Assembly: GCF_013407955.1 (NCBI RefSeq)
Contig: NZ_JACCBU010000001.1
Location: 1 to 64,000 of the forward strand
Direction: 5' to 3'
Length of the DNA: 64,000 nt
DNA from: Microlunatus parietis
Lineage (GTDB): Bacteria > Actinomycetota > Actinomycetes > Propionibacteriales > Propionibacteriaceae
The notes below the pieces were generated by a model that was not told the origin of the DNA, ran no database searches, and worked only from the letters and a program-made list of their open reading frames with translations. This document shows positions 42,210-51,054 of the stretch, piece by piece. Each line of letters begins with the position of its first letter. The first letter of the stretch is position 1. The position numbers and the translations under genes are program-made.

Positions 42210-43232
42210 ATGAGCGAGAGGCGGAAGGCGCCGACCAGCGTGGACATCGCGCGGGCCGCCGGCATCTCCCAGGCCACCGTGTCCCGGGCGCTGAACGGCG
42301 GCGTCGTCTCCGACGAGACCCGGGCCCGGATCCTCCAGATCAGCAAGTCGCTCGGCTATTCGCCGAACGCGGTCGCCCGCGGCCTGGTCACCAGCCGGAC
42401 CGGGCTGGTCGGCGTGGTCGTCTCCGACATCACGAATCCGTTCTATCCCGAGTTCCTGGAGGAGATCGGGCGGACGCTCGCCGACCGCGGCCAGCAGATG
42501 CTGCTGCAGAACGGGCACGCCGGTGATCAACAGGAGGCGGTCGAGCTGCTGCTGCAGCAGCGGGTGGACGGGATCATCCTGACCGCGGCGACGCCGGGTC
42601 TCGGCATCCTGCGCGACCTGGTCCGGCGCCGCTTCCCGCTGGTGCTGGCGAACCGTACCGTCGACCTGGCCTGCGACTCCGTCGAGGGCGACAACGCTGC
42701 CGGCGCGGCGGCGGTCGTCGATCATCTGTACGGGCTCGGCCACCGGCGGTTCGCCATGATCGAGGGGACGGCCGGGACGAGCACCGCGACACAGCGGACC
42801 GCCGGCTTCCTGGGCCGGCTCGCCGATCATGGCATCGAGCTTAAGGACGAGTTCCGGGTCCGGACCGATTTCCGTTACGAACAAGCATTCACGGGCACCG
42901 AACGGCTACTGGACCGCCGCTATCCCCCGTCGGCGATCTTCTGTCACAACGACCTGCTGGCCTTCGCCGCACTCAACGTGATCAAGGAACGCGGGCTGCG
43001 GGTACCGGAGGACGTCTCGGTGGTCGGGTTCGACAACACGCTGCAGTCGGGCTGGAAGTCGATCGACCTGACCACCGTCGACCAGCCGCTGGCCGCGATG
43101 GCGGCCCGCTCGGTCGAATTGCTCGGCGGCCGGCTGGCCGAGCCGGAGCTGCCGCCGCGCCGCGAGGTGTTCCCGGCGGAGTTGATCATCCGCGGCTCCA
43201 CCGGACGACGCCGCCCTCGGTCCCGATCTTGA
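42210..43232 (+). CDS. LacI-family transcriptional regulator
   Basis: The 340-residue protein has the N-terminal helix-turn-helix TSVDIARAAGISQATVSRALNG, the hinge helix SPNAVARGLVTSRT and a periplasmic-binding-like domain (LVGVVVSDITNPFYPEFLEEI, VDGIILTAATPG, FAMIEGTAGT, PSAIFCHNDLLAFAALNVI, VSVVGFDNT). It probably senses a sugar acid and controls the divergent dehydratase and the DapA-like gene. Confidence 0.93.
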   Translation: MSERRKAPTSVDIARAAGISQATVSRALNGGVVSDETRARILQISKSLGYSPNAVARGLVTSRTGLVGVVVSDITNPFYPEFLEEIGRTLADRGQQMLLQNGHAGDQQEAVELLLQQRVDGIILTAATPGLGILRDLVRRRFPLVLANRTVDLACDSVEGDNAAGAAAVVDHLYGLGHRRFAMIEGTAGTSTATQRTAGFLGRLADHGIELKDEFRVRTDFRYEQAFTGTERLLDRRYPPSAIFCHNDLLAFAALNVIKERGLRVPEDVSVVGFDNTLQSGWKSIDLTTVDQPLAAMAARSVELLGGRLAEPELPPRREVFPAELIIRGSTGRRRPRSRS

Positions 43233-43269
43233 ACGTTGCAGGGCGCTCCCCCGACAGGGCTCCGGGTGT

Positions 43270-44765
43270 TCAGGTGTTGGGGTCGGCGGCGGTCCAGACG
43301 GCGTGCGCGAAGAGGCCTTGACCAAGATCGAAAGTGCCGGAGTAGTTCGTGATCTGAATGTCGCCGTGGGGTGATTTGAAGATCATCGTGTCCGGCTCGG
43401 GTTGTCGCCGCTGCCAGCCGCCGAACGTGACCGCCCGGTGCTCCCGCTTCGCCAGCGGGGTCAGCTTGGCCACAGCGGTCTGGCCGGGCGGACCGTCGGC
43501 CTGGTAGGGCTGGGTGTGATCGAATTCGAGTCGTCCGGTCGCGGTGGACCAGGGGAACCGTGAGCCGGGCCGGGCGAACCGCAGATACCGTTTGTGCCGG
43601 TCCGGGATCTCGTAGCCGTCCACCGGGGCCGGAGTGTCGTTCAGATCGATCACCGGCACCACTTTGACCCGGTCGTGACCGAGCCAATCCTTCACCACAC
43701 TCTTGAGGGTGGGGCCGATCCCCGGCACCCGGCAGATCCCCTGCCCTGACTCCAGCGTCTCGGCGGCAATGTGCACGACCAGGGTCGAGGTCGGCACCAG
43801 CCGGGCCGGATCGAGCTTGGCCACGATCTGCTCGACCGCGGCCCTGAACACAGCGGCCTTAAGGTCGTCGGTGTCGATGATCTTGGCCGGCTTGTCCCGC
43901 AGGGACGGATGAAGCTCGGATTCCTCGACCGGCTCGTCTTCCTCACCCACGATCGGCTCGACGCCGCAGCGAACTCCTCACCGAACAGGTCCGGCTGGCG
44001 ATATTCGGCCAACACCCGAGTCGCTTCCAGTTCGTTGGCCAGCAACGCCAAGCCGGCGGCCCGCCGCTCGTCCGGCGTCCGATCATCTGGCGGCAACGCG
44101 TCAGCCAGTTCTTGGATCCGGCCGAACAGGCGGACCGCGTCCGGCGGCTCCAACCTGGCGAACAGGCCCTTCAATCCTTCGTCGTTGGTTTGGGACAGCC
44201 ACACGCCGAGTTGCTTCTTCCGTTCCGCAGCTTCTCGCTCCAGCCGCGGGCCGTCGACCCGGGCGATCGCGGCTTCGGTCAGGTTCTGCAGTTTCCGCTG
44301 CGCGACCACCCCGGCAGCCCCGGCCAGGTCCTCATCGACCTGCCGCGCCAGCTCCAGGGAGAGGTGGTGGGTCTGACGGGCAATCCCACGGGCCTGCCAG
44401 CCCTCGACCTCACACCTCATCACCTTCTCCCACAACAGCGGGAGCCGGTGACGCAGATCGAGGACTTCACCCACGAACCGGCTGCACGCGAAGTCGCTCT
44501 TCTTGATCTTGACCGCCAACACCTCCAGAGCAAGATCATGGACTTCCGGCGTACCCTCACCGCCGGGCCGCACCCCACGCGGACCGCCAGTCAACTTCAG
44601 TTCGTCGGGATGGATCGAAGCAGCCGAGTTCGCCTCCGCCCACGCAGCGGTCCACGCCAGCAGCACGTTCTCGGCTTCCACACGAGCACGCACCGCCTCC
44701 GCGGCACCCTTGAGGATGTCGTCGGTCCCGTACCCGACAACCCGCTCCTCCAACGACTCGAACAT
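43270..44765 (-). pseudogene. DUF222 / HNH-endonuclease-domain gene, frameshifted
   Basis: From the Met at 44765 (MFESLEERVVGYG) the frame encodes the helical DUF222 domain up to PDLFGEEFAA. Near 43967 (sense GCTGCGGCGTCGAG) the frame shifts. The next frame reads VEPIVGEEDEPVEESELHPS and runs to 43270 through RLEFDHTQPYQADGPPGQ, LTPLAKREHRAVTFGGWQRRQ and MIFKSPHG, the HNH region of this family. One added G would restore about 498 residues. Such genes are common, multi-copy and mobile in actinobacteria. It may be real decay or a sequencing indel. Confidence 0.8.
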
Positions 44766-44847
44766 GTGTACTATTCTACCCCTGGAATCCCCCAAACACC
44801 ACCAAAACAAGGGAAATCTGCCCGCCGAGCGCCTTCAGTTCTTCCTG

Positions 44848-44876
44848 TTGCGCTGGCCTCCTGGCGCGGGTACGGT
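44848..44876 (+). promoter_or_regulatory. Predicted promoter of the threonine leader
   Basis: TTGCGC (44848-44853) and TACGGT (44871-44876) are separated by 17 bp, fitting a housekeeping actinobacterial promoter. Transcription would begin about seven bases after the -10, at or next to the ATG of the leader peptide (44884), so the leader mRNA would be leaderless. Confidence 0.5.
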
Positions 44877-44883
44877 GAGCAGC

Positions 44884-44940
44884 ATGGATCAGCGGTCACT
44901 GAACACCACGACGCCGGACGACCTCCGGCGCGCTCGCTGA
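44884..44940 (+). CDS. Threonine-rich leader peptide of the ThrRS gene
   Basis: An 18-codon ORF reads MDQRSLNTTTPDDLRRAR. Its three consecutive Thr codons (ACC ACG ACG, 44905-44913) directly touch the 5' arm of the first attenuator hairpin. Such leader peptides report the supply of charged tRNA: a ribosome stalled at the Thr codons changes folding of the following RNA. The peptide itself needs no function. No ribosome-binding site is visible, in line with a leaderless start. Confidence 0.75.
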   Translation: MDQRSLNTTTPDDLRRAR

Positions 44941-44985
44941 CCGCTCTCAGCATCGAAGCCCCGGAGCTTGCTCCGGGGCATTTTT
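44912..44985 (+). promoter_or_regulatory. Transcription attenuator (threonine, ribosome-mediated)
   Basis: Region 1 CGCCGGA (44912-44918) pairs with region 2 TCCGGCG (44924-44930). Region 2 (CTCCGG, 44923-44928) can instead pair with region 3 (CCGGAG, 44961-44966). Region 3-4 (GCCCCGGAGC 44958-44967 with GCTCCGGGGC 44970-44979) is a 10-bp stem followed by ATTTTT, an intrinsic terminator. With plenty of Thr-tRNA, 1:2 and 3:4 form and transcription stops. With a ribosome stalled on the Thr codons, region 1 is covered, 2:3 forms and the ThrRS gene is transcribed. Confidence 0.8.
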
Positions 44986-45024
44986 CATGCCCGGGCGGCT
45001 CCACCGAACCCGAGGAGCATGATC

Positions 45025-46269
45025 ATGATCGACAACGACGCGAGACCGGCGGTCCGCGACCATCGCGAGATCGGCCGCGCGATGGGCGTGTTCGCCGGTC
45101 ATCCGGACGTTGGTGCCGGGCTGCCGCTCTGGCTGCCGGCCGGCGCAGTGATCCGGCACGAGTTGGAGCAGTTCGCCCGGGAGGTGGCGCTGGCGTCGGG
45201 CTGCCAGCCGGTCTATTCGCCGGTGCTCGGCAAGCGGGCCCTGTTCGAACGGTCCGGGCACTGGGAGAAGTTCAGCGACGACATGTTCCCGCCGATGCCG
45301 GTCGGCGGTGATCAACTCGTGCTGCGGCCGGCCAACTGTCCGCACCACGCGATGATCTACGCCGCCGAGCAGCACAGCTATCGCGAGCTGCCGGTGCGCT
45401 ACAACGAGTTGGCGCCGATGTTCCGCTCCGAACCGTCCGGCTCGCTGAGCGGGCTGAGCCGGGTCCGCCAGATCGACCTCGACGACACCCACGTGTTCTG
45501 CCGGCCGGACCAGCTGCGGGACGAGGTGGTGCTGGCACTCGACGCGCTGCTGGACGCGTTCGCGGTGCTCGGCATCGACGTGGAATACCTCCGGTTGTCC
45601 TGCCGGGACGACGGTCCCGGCTATCTCGGCTCGGCCGACCAGTGGCGGCAGGCCGAGGACGAACTGCGGGCCGTCGTGTCCGGACGCGGGCTGGACTGGC
45701 GCGAGGCTCCGGGCGAGGCGGCGTTCTACGGGCCCAAGATCGACGTCCAGGTGCTCGACGCAGCCGGCAAGGAGGAGTCGATCGCGACCGTACAGCTGGA
45801 CTTCAACCAGCCGGAGCGGTTCGACCTGAGCTACATCGGCGAGGACGGCGCCGCGCACCGGGTGCTGATGATCCACCGCGGCATCATCGGGTCGATGGAG
45901 CGGATGGCGGCGTTCCTGCTCGAGGCGTACGACGGGCGACTGCCGCTCTGGCTGGCGCCGGTCCAGCTCTGTCTGCTGCCGATCTCCGCAGCTCAGCGCG
46001 ACGCCGCCGACGACGCCGTCCGGTTGCTCCGCGCCGCCGGGGTCCGGGTCCGGGTCGAGCCCGACGGCAGCCTCGGCCGGCGGATCCAGGAGTCACGATC
46101 ACGGCGGGACGCGCTGATCGGCGTGATCGGCGCGAGTGAGGCCGGAGCCGGCGAGATCATGGTGGACGACCCTGCCTCCGGTTCCCGGGCGCGGCTCAAG
46201 ATCGCCCGGCTGGCCGAGTTGATCATGGAAGCGGTCGGGCGGCGAGGCCGGCGGGTGCTGCTCGCGTGA
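45025..46269 (+). CDS. thrS: Short threonyl-tRNA synthetase (catalytic and anticodon domains only)
   Basis: The start at MIDNDARPAVRDH is chosen because CGAGGAG ends 7 nt before that ATG. The 414 residues correspond to the core of the roughly 640-residue ThrRS. All three zinc ligands are present (ANCPHH, DDTHVFC, MIHRG), as are FERSGHWEKFSDDMF, MFRSEPSG, FYGPKIDVQVLD and GSMERMAAFLLE. A C-terminal anticodon-binding domain follows (LWLAPVQLCLLPI to IMEAVGRR). The N-terminal TGS and editing domains are missing, so mischarged Ser-tRNA(Thr) could not be cleared by this protein. It is likely a paralogue induced by threonine limitation through the upstream attenuator. Confidence 0.88.
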   Translation: MIDNDARPAVRDHREIGRAMGVFAGHPDVGAGLPLWLPAGAVIRHELEQFAREVALASGCQPVYSPVLGKRALFERSGHWEKFSDDMFPPMPVGGDQLVLRPANCPHHAMIYAAEQHSYRELPVRYNELAPMFRSEPSGSLSGLSRVRQIDLDDTHVFCRPDQLRDEVVLALDALLDAFAVLGIDVEYLRLSCRDDGPGYLGSADQWRQAEDELRAVVSGRGLDWREAPGEAAFYGPKIDVQVLDAAGKEESIATVQLDFNQPERFDLSYIGEDGAAHRVLMIHRGIIGSMERMAAFLLEAYDGRLPLWLAPVQLCLLPISAAQRDAADDAVRLLRAAGVRVRVEPDGSLGRRIQESRSRRDALIGVIGASEAGAGEIMVDDPASGSRARLKIARLAELIMEAVGRRGRRVLLA

Positions 46270-48644
46270 TCAGCGGGGCCGGACCACGACGGCGGCGACG
46301 TCCTCGGCGAGCACCACCTCGCCGTGCCCGGCCGGCCGTTTCCGGACCAGCGAGTAGCCGCTCGGCATCGGCCGGGATCCCTTGTCGAGCGGACCTGCCA
46401 GCAGCTGGAGCTGCTCCCCGTCGGCCGGGCTCCAGACCCCGGCCAGGCACGTGTGGTCGACCCACGGCGTCCGGCCGGCCGTGTCGCTGGGCCGGAACTC
46501 CGCCTTGGGCAGCCGGGTCGACAGCGCGACCGGACCGCCGCGCTGCGGGCACCCGGGCGGCCTGGTCTGGCCGGTGATCATCCAGCCCGCCGCGAGGTCG
46601 GCGCCCTCGAAGTGCAGCGAGGTGGTCGCGCAGGACATTCCGCCGCCCGGCGCGAGCGCCTGAGACCACGGAGTGCGGCCGGCCGCCGCCCGGGTCAGGT
46701 CGATCAGCCAGAAGGCGAGGTGCTGCCGGCACTGTACGGAGCCGGACAGGGCGACCCAGCGGCCGTCGGCGGAGGCGGCGACCTGGCCGATCCCGTCCGC
46801 TTCCAGCCGCAGTTTGATCACCCGGCCGTCGGGACGGACCGCGTGCACCACTGGGCGTCCGTGCCGCCGACGTTCATGGTGATCAAGGCGCTGTCGCCGG
46901 CCGCGCCGACGATCTTGGCCGGTCCGATGTCGGCCGAGTCGAGCCCGGTCCCGGACGTGGAGCCGTTGATCTTGAGGCTTCGGGCGTCGTACCGGAGGAT
47001 CTCGATGCCGCCGGCACCCTGCAGCGTGAGCAGTTCGCCCTTGCTGTTGAAGGCGACCCCGAGGCAGGTGCAGCCGGTCGACTGCTGCTTGCCGGTGCGC
47101 GCGTCGGCGACGGTCAGCACCTTGCCGTCGGTCGCCGCGAACCAGTCGCCGTCGGCACTGAACGCCAGCTCCGGCCTGGTCGCCCCGAGCGCCTGGACCT
47201 CGATCGACAAGCCGTCGGTCAGCACCAGGTCGGTCCGATGGCTCCCGCCCTCCTCGGTGATCGTCGCCGCGGCGATCACCGGCTTCTCGCCCGGCGGCGG
47301 CGCCGGCGGATGATCATCGAGATACTTGGCTGCGGCCAGGATGTCCAGCCGTCCGTAGCCGTACTCGTCGTTGCGCTGACCAGGCTCGAGGTCGAGGCCG
47401 GCCTGGTTCGCGCTCATGATCAAGGCGATCCTGATCTCTGCCGGCGACGCGTCCGGGTGCCGTGCGGCCAGCAGCGCCGCCGCCGCGGCCACGTACGGCT
47501 CCGCGAACGACGTGCCGTGGCTCCGGCAATGCGTCCGCGGCCGTTCCTGATCATTGATGCAGGTCGAGACGAGTCGCGGGTCGCCCGGCACCGGCCCGTC
47601 GTCGCCGGCCCCGCCCGGCGCCACCAGCTGCACCGTCCGGTTGATCGGCGAATAGCCGGCCCGGTCGCCGTCGGTGGTGGCACCGACGCCGAGCACCGTC
47701 GGTTGGTCGGCCTGGCCGAGCACGTCGTGGCGGCGTCCGCAGTAGTCGTCCCGGAGGAGCCAGCTGCCGCAGTTGCCGACCGCGGCGACCGCCACCACCC
47801 CGTTCAGTTCCGCGTAGGCGTAGGCCGCGTCCAGCATCGAGGAACCATGATCGGTGGCGGAGACGCTGAGCACCCGGGCGCCGTGGTCGACCGACCAGAT
47901 GATCTCGTCGTGGATGCCGGGCTGGTTCGGCGGCCAGCCCTCTCCGTCGCGGTAGTACTGGACGTCCAGCAGCTTGGCGTTCGGGGTGATCCCGGTGATC
48001 CCCTGCCCGTCCGCGGCCGCGGCGACGATCCCGGCGTTGAAGGTGCCGTGGTCCCGGTGGTCCTTCGCGCCGAGCACCGTGTCCCGGGTTGCGACCACTC
48101 GGCCGGCCAGCTCGGGATGCGACGCGTCGACTCCCGCGTCGATCATGGCGACCCGGATCTCCGGGGCGCCCTCGGGCCACAGGTCGAGCAGCCGCTCCCC
48201 GCCCAGCGACTCTCGTGCCTCCTGTTCGAAGGACCGGCCCTCGCCGCTCTCGTACCTCCCGTAACCCGGCGGCGCGGTCTGCCGCACCCGGTCGGCGGCG
48301 ACCACGTCAGGCTCGGCCCGCAGCTCGGCGATCACGCGGTCGGCCTCGGTCTCCGTCGTGGCTACGGTCGCCGAGACCAGGCACCGTTCCTGCAGCCGGA
48401 GCACGCCGATGGCGACCTCGCCGGAGCCGTCGGGCCGCGGCGCCGGACGCTCGGCACACGCAGGGTCGGGATGGGCCCGTTCGACGAGTTCCTTGCGGAA
48501 CGGGCGTTCCTGGCGCGGCGGCGGAGGCGGAGCGGCACCGTCACCCATGATCACCACTGCGGCCGCGGCGATCACCGACAGCGCCACCCCGCCCGCCAAG
48601 ATCGCGATCAACCGGCCGCGGCGGCCGGTTCGCTGCTCGTTCAC
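46270..48644 (-). pseudogene. Membrane-anchored subtilase (S8), frameshifted copy 1
   Basis: The N-terminus has a single transmembrane anchor (residues 11-33). The subtilase domain keeps the full triad: AMIDAGVD (Asp169), RDHGTF (His199), SHGTSFAEP (Ser379), plus oxyanion Asn291. The frame ends early at about 46818 after NVGGTDAQ, while a second frame (46270-46851) continues VVHAVRPDGRVIKL and ends VVVRPR, matching the C-terminal part of the two paralogues next door. One missing G near 46850 explains the break. The intact protein would have about 791 residues. The cause is decay or a sequencing indel. Confidence 0.85.
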
Positions 48645-48703
48645 GGGCGATGAGTCTGCCGCATTCGTCCGCTACCGGCCAGGATTCGCCTCAGCACAGG
48701 GAT

Positions 48704-51034
48704 TCAGCGAGTCCGGACGGCGATCTCGTCCGCCTGCTCGGCGAGATTCTGCTCGCCCTCGCCGTTCGGCTTCAGCAGGACCAGCGTGTACTTCAGCGGC
48801 AGGGCCGAGCCCAGGCTGCCCCGGGCCCGGACCTGCGCGCCGTTCTTCAGCGGCCAGACTCCCGAGGCCGTGCAGTCGAGATCCTTCCAGGGCAGGTCGA
48901 CGGGGTCCCGGCTCGGCGTGAACTCGCCGATCGGCAACCGGCCCGTGACCGGCACCTCGCGCTCCTGGCCGGGCTTCAGGCAGGCGGGCTTTCGTTGCAT
49001 GTTTTGGGAGCCGAGCCAACCGAGGTGGAGGGCCTTGTCGCCGTCGAAGTGCGCCAGCATCGAGGTGGCACAGAAGATGTCGTCGTACCACAGCCACTTC
49101 GTCCAGGGTTTGCCGGTCGACCGGGTCTTCTCCACGTCGATCACGCGCGGACAGGACTGGGGACTGGATGCGACGACGAACCGGCCCGTGGCCGAGGCCG
49201 CCACCATGGTGTACGCCAGCCCGCCGCCGTCCAGCTCGGTCGCGGTGCTGTCCGGCCAGACCCCGACCAGCCGGTTGGCGTACTCGCCCTGGCTCAGCGT
49301 CACCAGCGCCACGTCGCCCGCGGCACCGACGAGCTTGGCCGAGTCCAGTCCCCCGGACAGCTTCGGGGCGTAGGTGGTGCCGGTCCAGTCGGCGGTCATC
49401 GGGTCGTACTGGGCGATCTTGAGCCCGCCGTGCGTCTGGGCGGCGAGCACCTGGCCCTTTGTGTTGAACGCGACGCCGCTGCAGCCGCATTCGGTCGACT
49501 GCTGCCGTCCCGTGTACGCGTCGACGACGGTCAACGTCTTCCCGTCGGCGGCAGCGAACCAGGCTCCGTCGGCGCTGAACGCGAACGCCGGGGTCCCGCC
49601 CTGGCCGAGCTGCTGGACGGCGAGCTTCTTGCCGTTGTCCATGATCAATTCGACCTTGCTACCGGTTCGGGCCGCCGCGGTGATCACCGGCTGCTCCGGC
49701 TGCGGCTGCGGCGGATGATCATCGAGATACTTCGCGGCGGCGATCACATTGAGCTTGCCGTAGCCGAACGCGTCATTGCGCTGCCCGCGTACGGTCTCGA
49801 TCGGGTCGGTGGTCGTGATCAAGGCCTGGCGGATATCGGCCGGGCTCGCTTCCGGATGCCGGGCCAGCAGGATCGCCACCGCACCGGTCACGAACGGTGC
49901 CGCGAACGACGTGCCGTCGTTCACGCACAGCGATCGTGGACCGGCCGTTCGGGTGACACACGTGGACAGGATCGCCTCGCCGGGGGCCATGATCATCACG
50001 GTGCGGTTCTTGGACGAGAAGCCGGCTTTGCGGTGCTCCTCGTTCAGCGCGCCCACCCCGAGCACGGTGGGCTGGTCGGCCTGACCGGCAATCTGGTTGC
50101 GGCCGCGCTTGCAGGGATCCAGCGGATCCGGCGCCGTGCCCGGGGGATCCGGCACGCTCACCGTCCAATGCCCGCAATTGCCGACGGCCGGGACCAGAAC
50201 GACGCTGCTCAACTCGGCGTACTCGTACGCGGCCCGGAGCAGCGAACTGTCGTTGGCCCCAGAGGACAGGTTGATCACCCTTGCACCCTGGTCGACGGCC
50301 CAGATGATCTCGTCATGGATCCCGGACTCACCCACCGCCACCCCGTCGCGCCAGTACTGGGCGTCGAGCAGCTTCGCCTTCGGCACCAGGCCCGTCACCC
50401 CCGTGCCGTCTGCGGCGGACGCGATGATGCCGGCGACCGCGGTCCCGTGGGACTCGTACCTGTCACTGCCGAGCACGGTGTCCCTGATCGCGATCACCCG
50501 GTCCCCGAACTCGGCCTGCTTCGGGTCGATCCCGCTGTCGACGACGCCGATCTTGATCTCCGGTGCGTCTGCCGGCCACAGGTCATGGAGCGCCGCGGCA
50601 CCGCCGAGCGCGTCCAGCCCCCACTGCTTCTCCTCGACCCCGTCCACTGCGGGACGGATATCTCTGGGCTCGGCCGGCGGCTGCGGCACGTCCGCGCGAT
50701 CGGCGGCGACGACGTCCTGCTGCTGCCGCAACTCGGCCAGCCTGGCCGCGGCATCGGCTTCCGCGACCACGACGGTCTCCGAGATCAGGCAGTGGCCGCG
50801 GAGCCGGATCACGCCGAGCTCGACGTCGCCCGAACCGGCGGGCTTCGGCCGCGGAACCTTCGCACAGCCGGGCTCGGGCCGGGCCTGCTTGATCAACTCG
50901 ATGTTGACCGGAAGCTCCTCCCGGTCCGGTTGTGCCGTCGGCTGATCACCGACAATTCCCACCACCGCGATCACGGCGACGACGACGATCACGACACCGA
51001 GCGCGATCGCTCCGATCAACCAGAGACGCTTCAC
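48704..51034 (-). CDS. Membrane-anchored subtilisin-like serine protease (S8), copy 2
   Basis: The 776-residue protein has one N-terminal transmembrane segment (residues 5-28), so the rest is outside the cytoplasm. The subtilase domain spans about 135-430: KIGVVDSGID (Asp166), ESHGTAVAG (His196), AVGNCG (Asn286) and DGTSFAAPFV (Ser376). A C-terminal region of about 300 residues looks like a partial beta-propeller (AFSADGAWFAAADGKTLTVVDAYTG, KLVGAAGDVALVTL). The catalytic domain resembles mycosins, but no ESX secretion genes are present. Substrate unknown. It is 60 bp from copy 1 and 21 bp from copy 3. Confidence 0.9.
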   Translation of the reverse strand: MKRLWLIGAIALGVVIVVVAVIAVVGIVGDQPTAQPDREELPVNIELIKQARPEPGCAKVPRPKPAGSGDVELGVIRLRGHCLISETVVVAEADAAARLAELRQQQDVVAADRADVPQPPAEPRDIRPAVDGVEEKQWGLDALGGAAALHDLWPADAPEIKIGVVDSGIDPKQAEFGDRVIAIRDTVLGSDRYESHGTAVAGIIASAADGTGVTGLVPKAKLLDAQYWRDGVAVGESGIHDEIIWAVDQGARVINLSSGANDSSLLRAAYEYAELSSVVLVPAVGNCGHWTVSVPDPPGTAPDPLDPCKRGRNQIAGQADQPTVLGVGALNEEHRKAGFSSKNRTVMIMAPGEAILSTCVTRTAGPRSLCVNDGTSFAAPFVTGAVAILLARHPEASPADIRQALITTTDPIETVRGQRNDAFGYGKLNVIAAAKYLDDHPPQPQPEQPVITAAARTGSKVELIMDNGKKLAVQQLGQGGTPAFAFSADGAWFAAADGKTLTVVDAYTGRQQSTECGCSGVAFNTKGQVLAAQTHGGLKIAQYDPMTADWTGTTYAPKLSGGLDSAKLVGAAGDVALVTLSQGEYANRLVGVWPDSTATELDGGGLAYTMVAASATGRFVVASSPQSCPRVIDVEKTRSTGKPWTKWLWYDDIFCATSMLAHFDGDKALHLGWLGSQNMQRKPACLKPGQEREVPVTGRLPIGEFTPSRDPVDLPWKDLDCTASGVWPLKNGAQVRARGSLGSALPLKYTLVLLKPNGEGEQNLAEQADEIAVRTR

Positions 51035-51054
51035 GTCGGGTCAGTCTGCCAGGC

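Noticed and set aside
43270-43950. Treating the HNH half of the DUF222 gene as an independent endonuclease gene
   Set aside because: It continues the DUF222 protein in another frame and has no start signal of its own.
44503-44940. A 145-codon plus-strand frame ending at the leader-peptide stop
   Set aside because: Most of it is antisense to the DUF222 gene. Only the last 18 codons after the predicted promoter make sense, as a leader peptide.
46270-46851. Treating the second half of the first subtilase as a separate gene
   Set aside because: It aligns with the C-terminal tail of the two neighbouring paralogues and starts exactly where the first frame is lost, so it is one broken gene.
46840-46860. 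Programmed ribosomal frameshifting in the first subtilase
   Set aside because: No slippery heptamer or stimulating structure is evident, and the two paralogues are made from one continuous frame.
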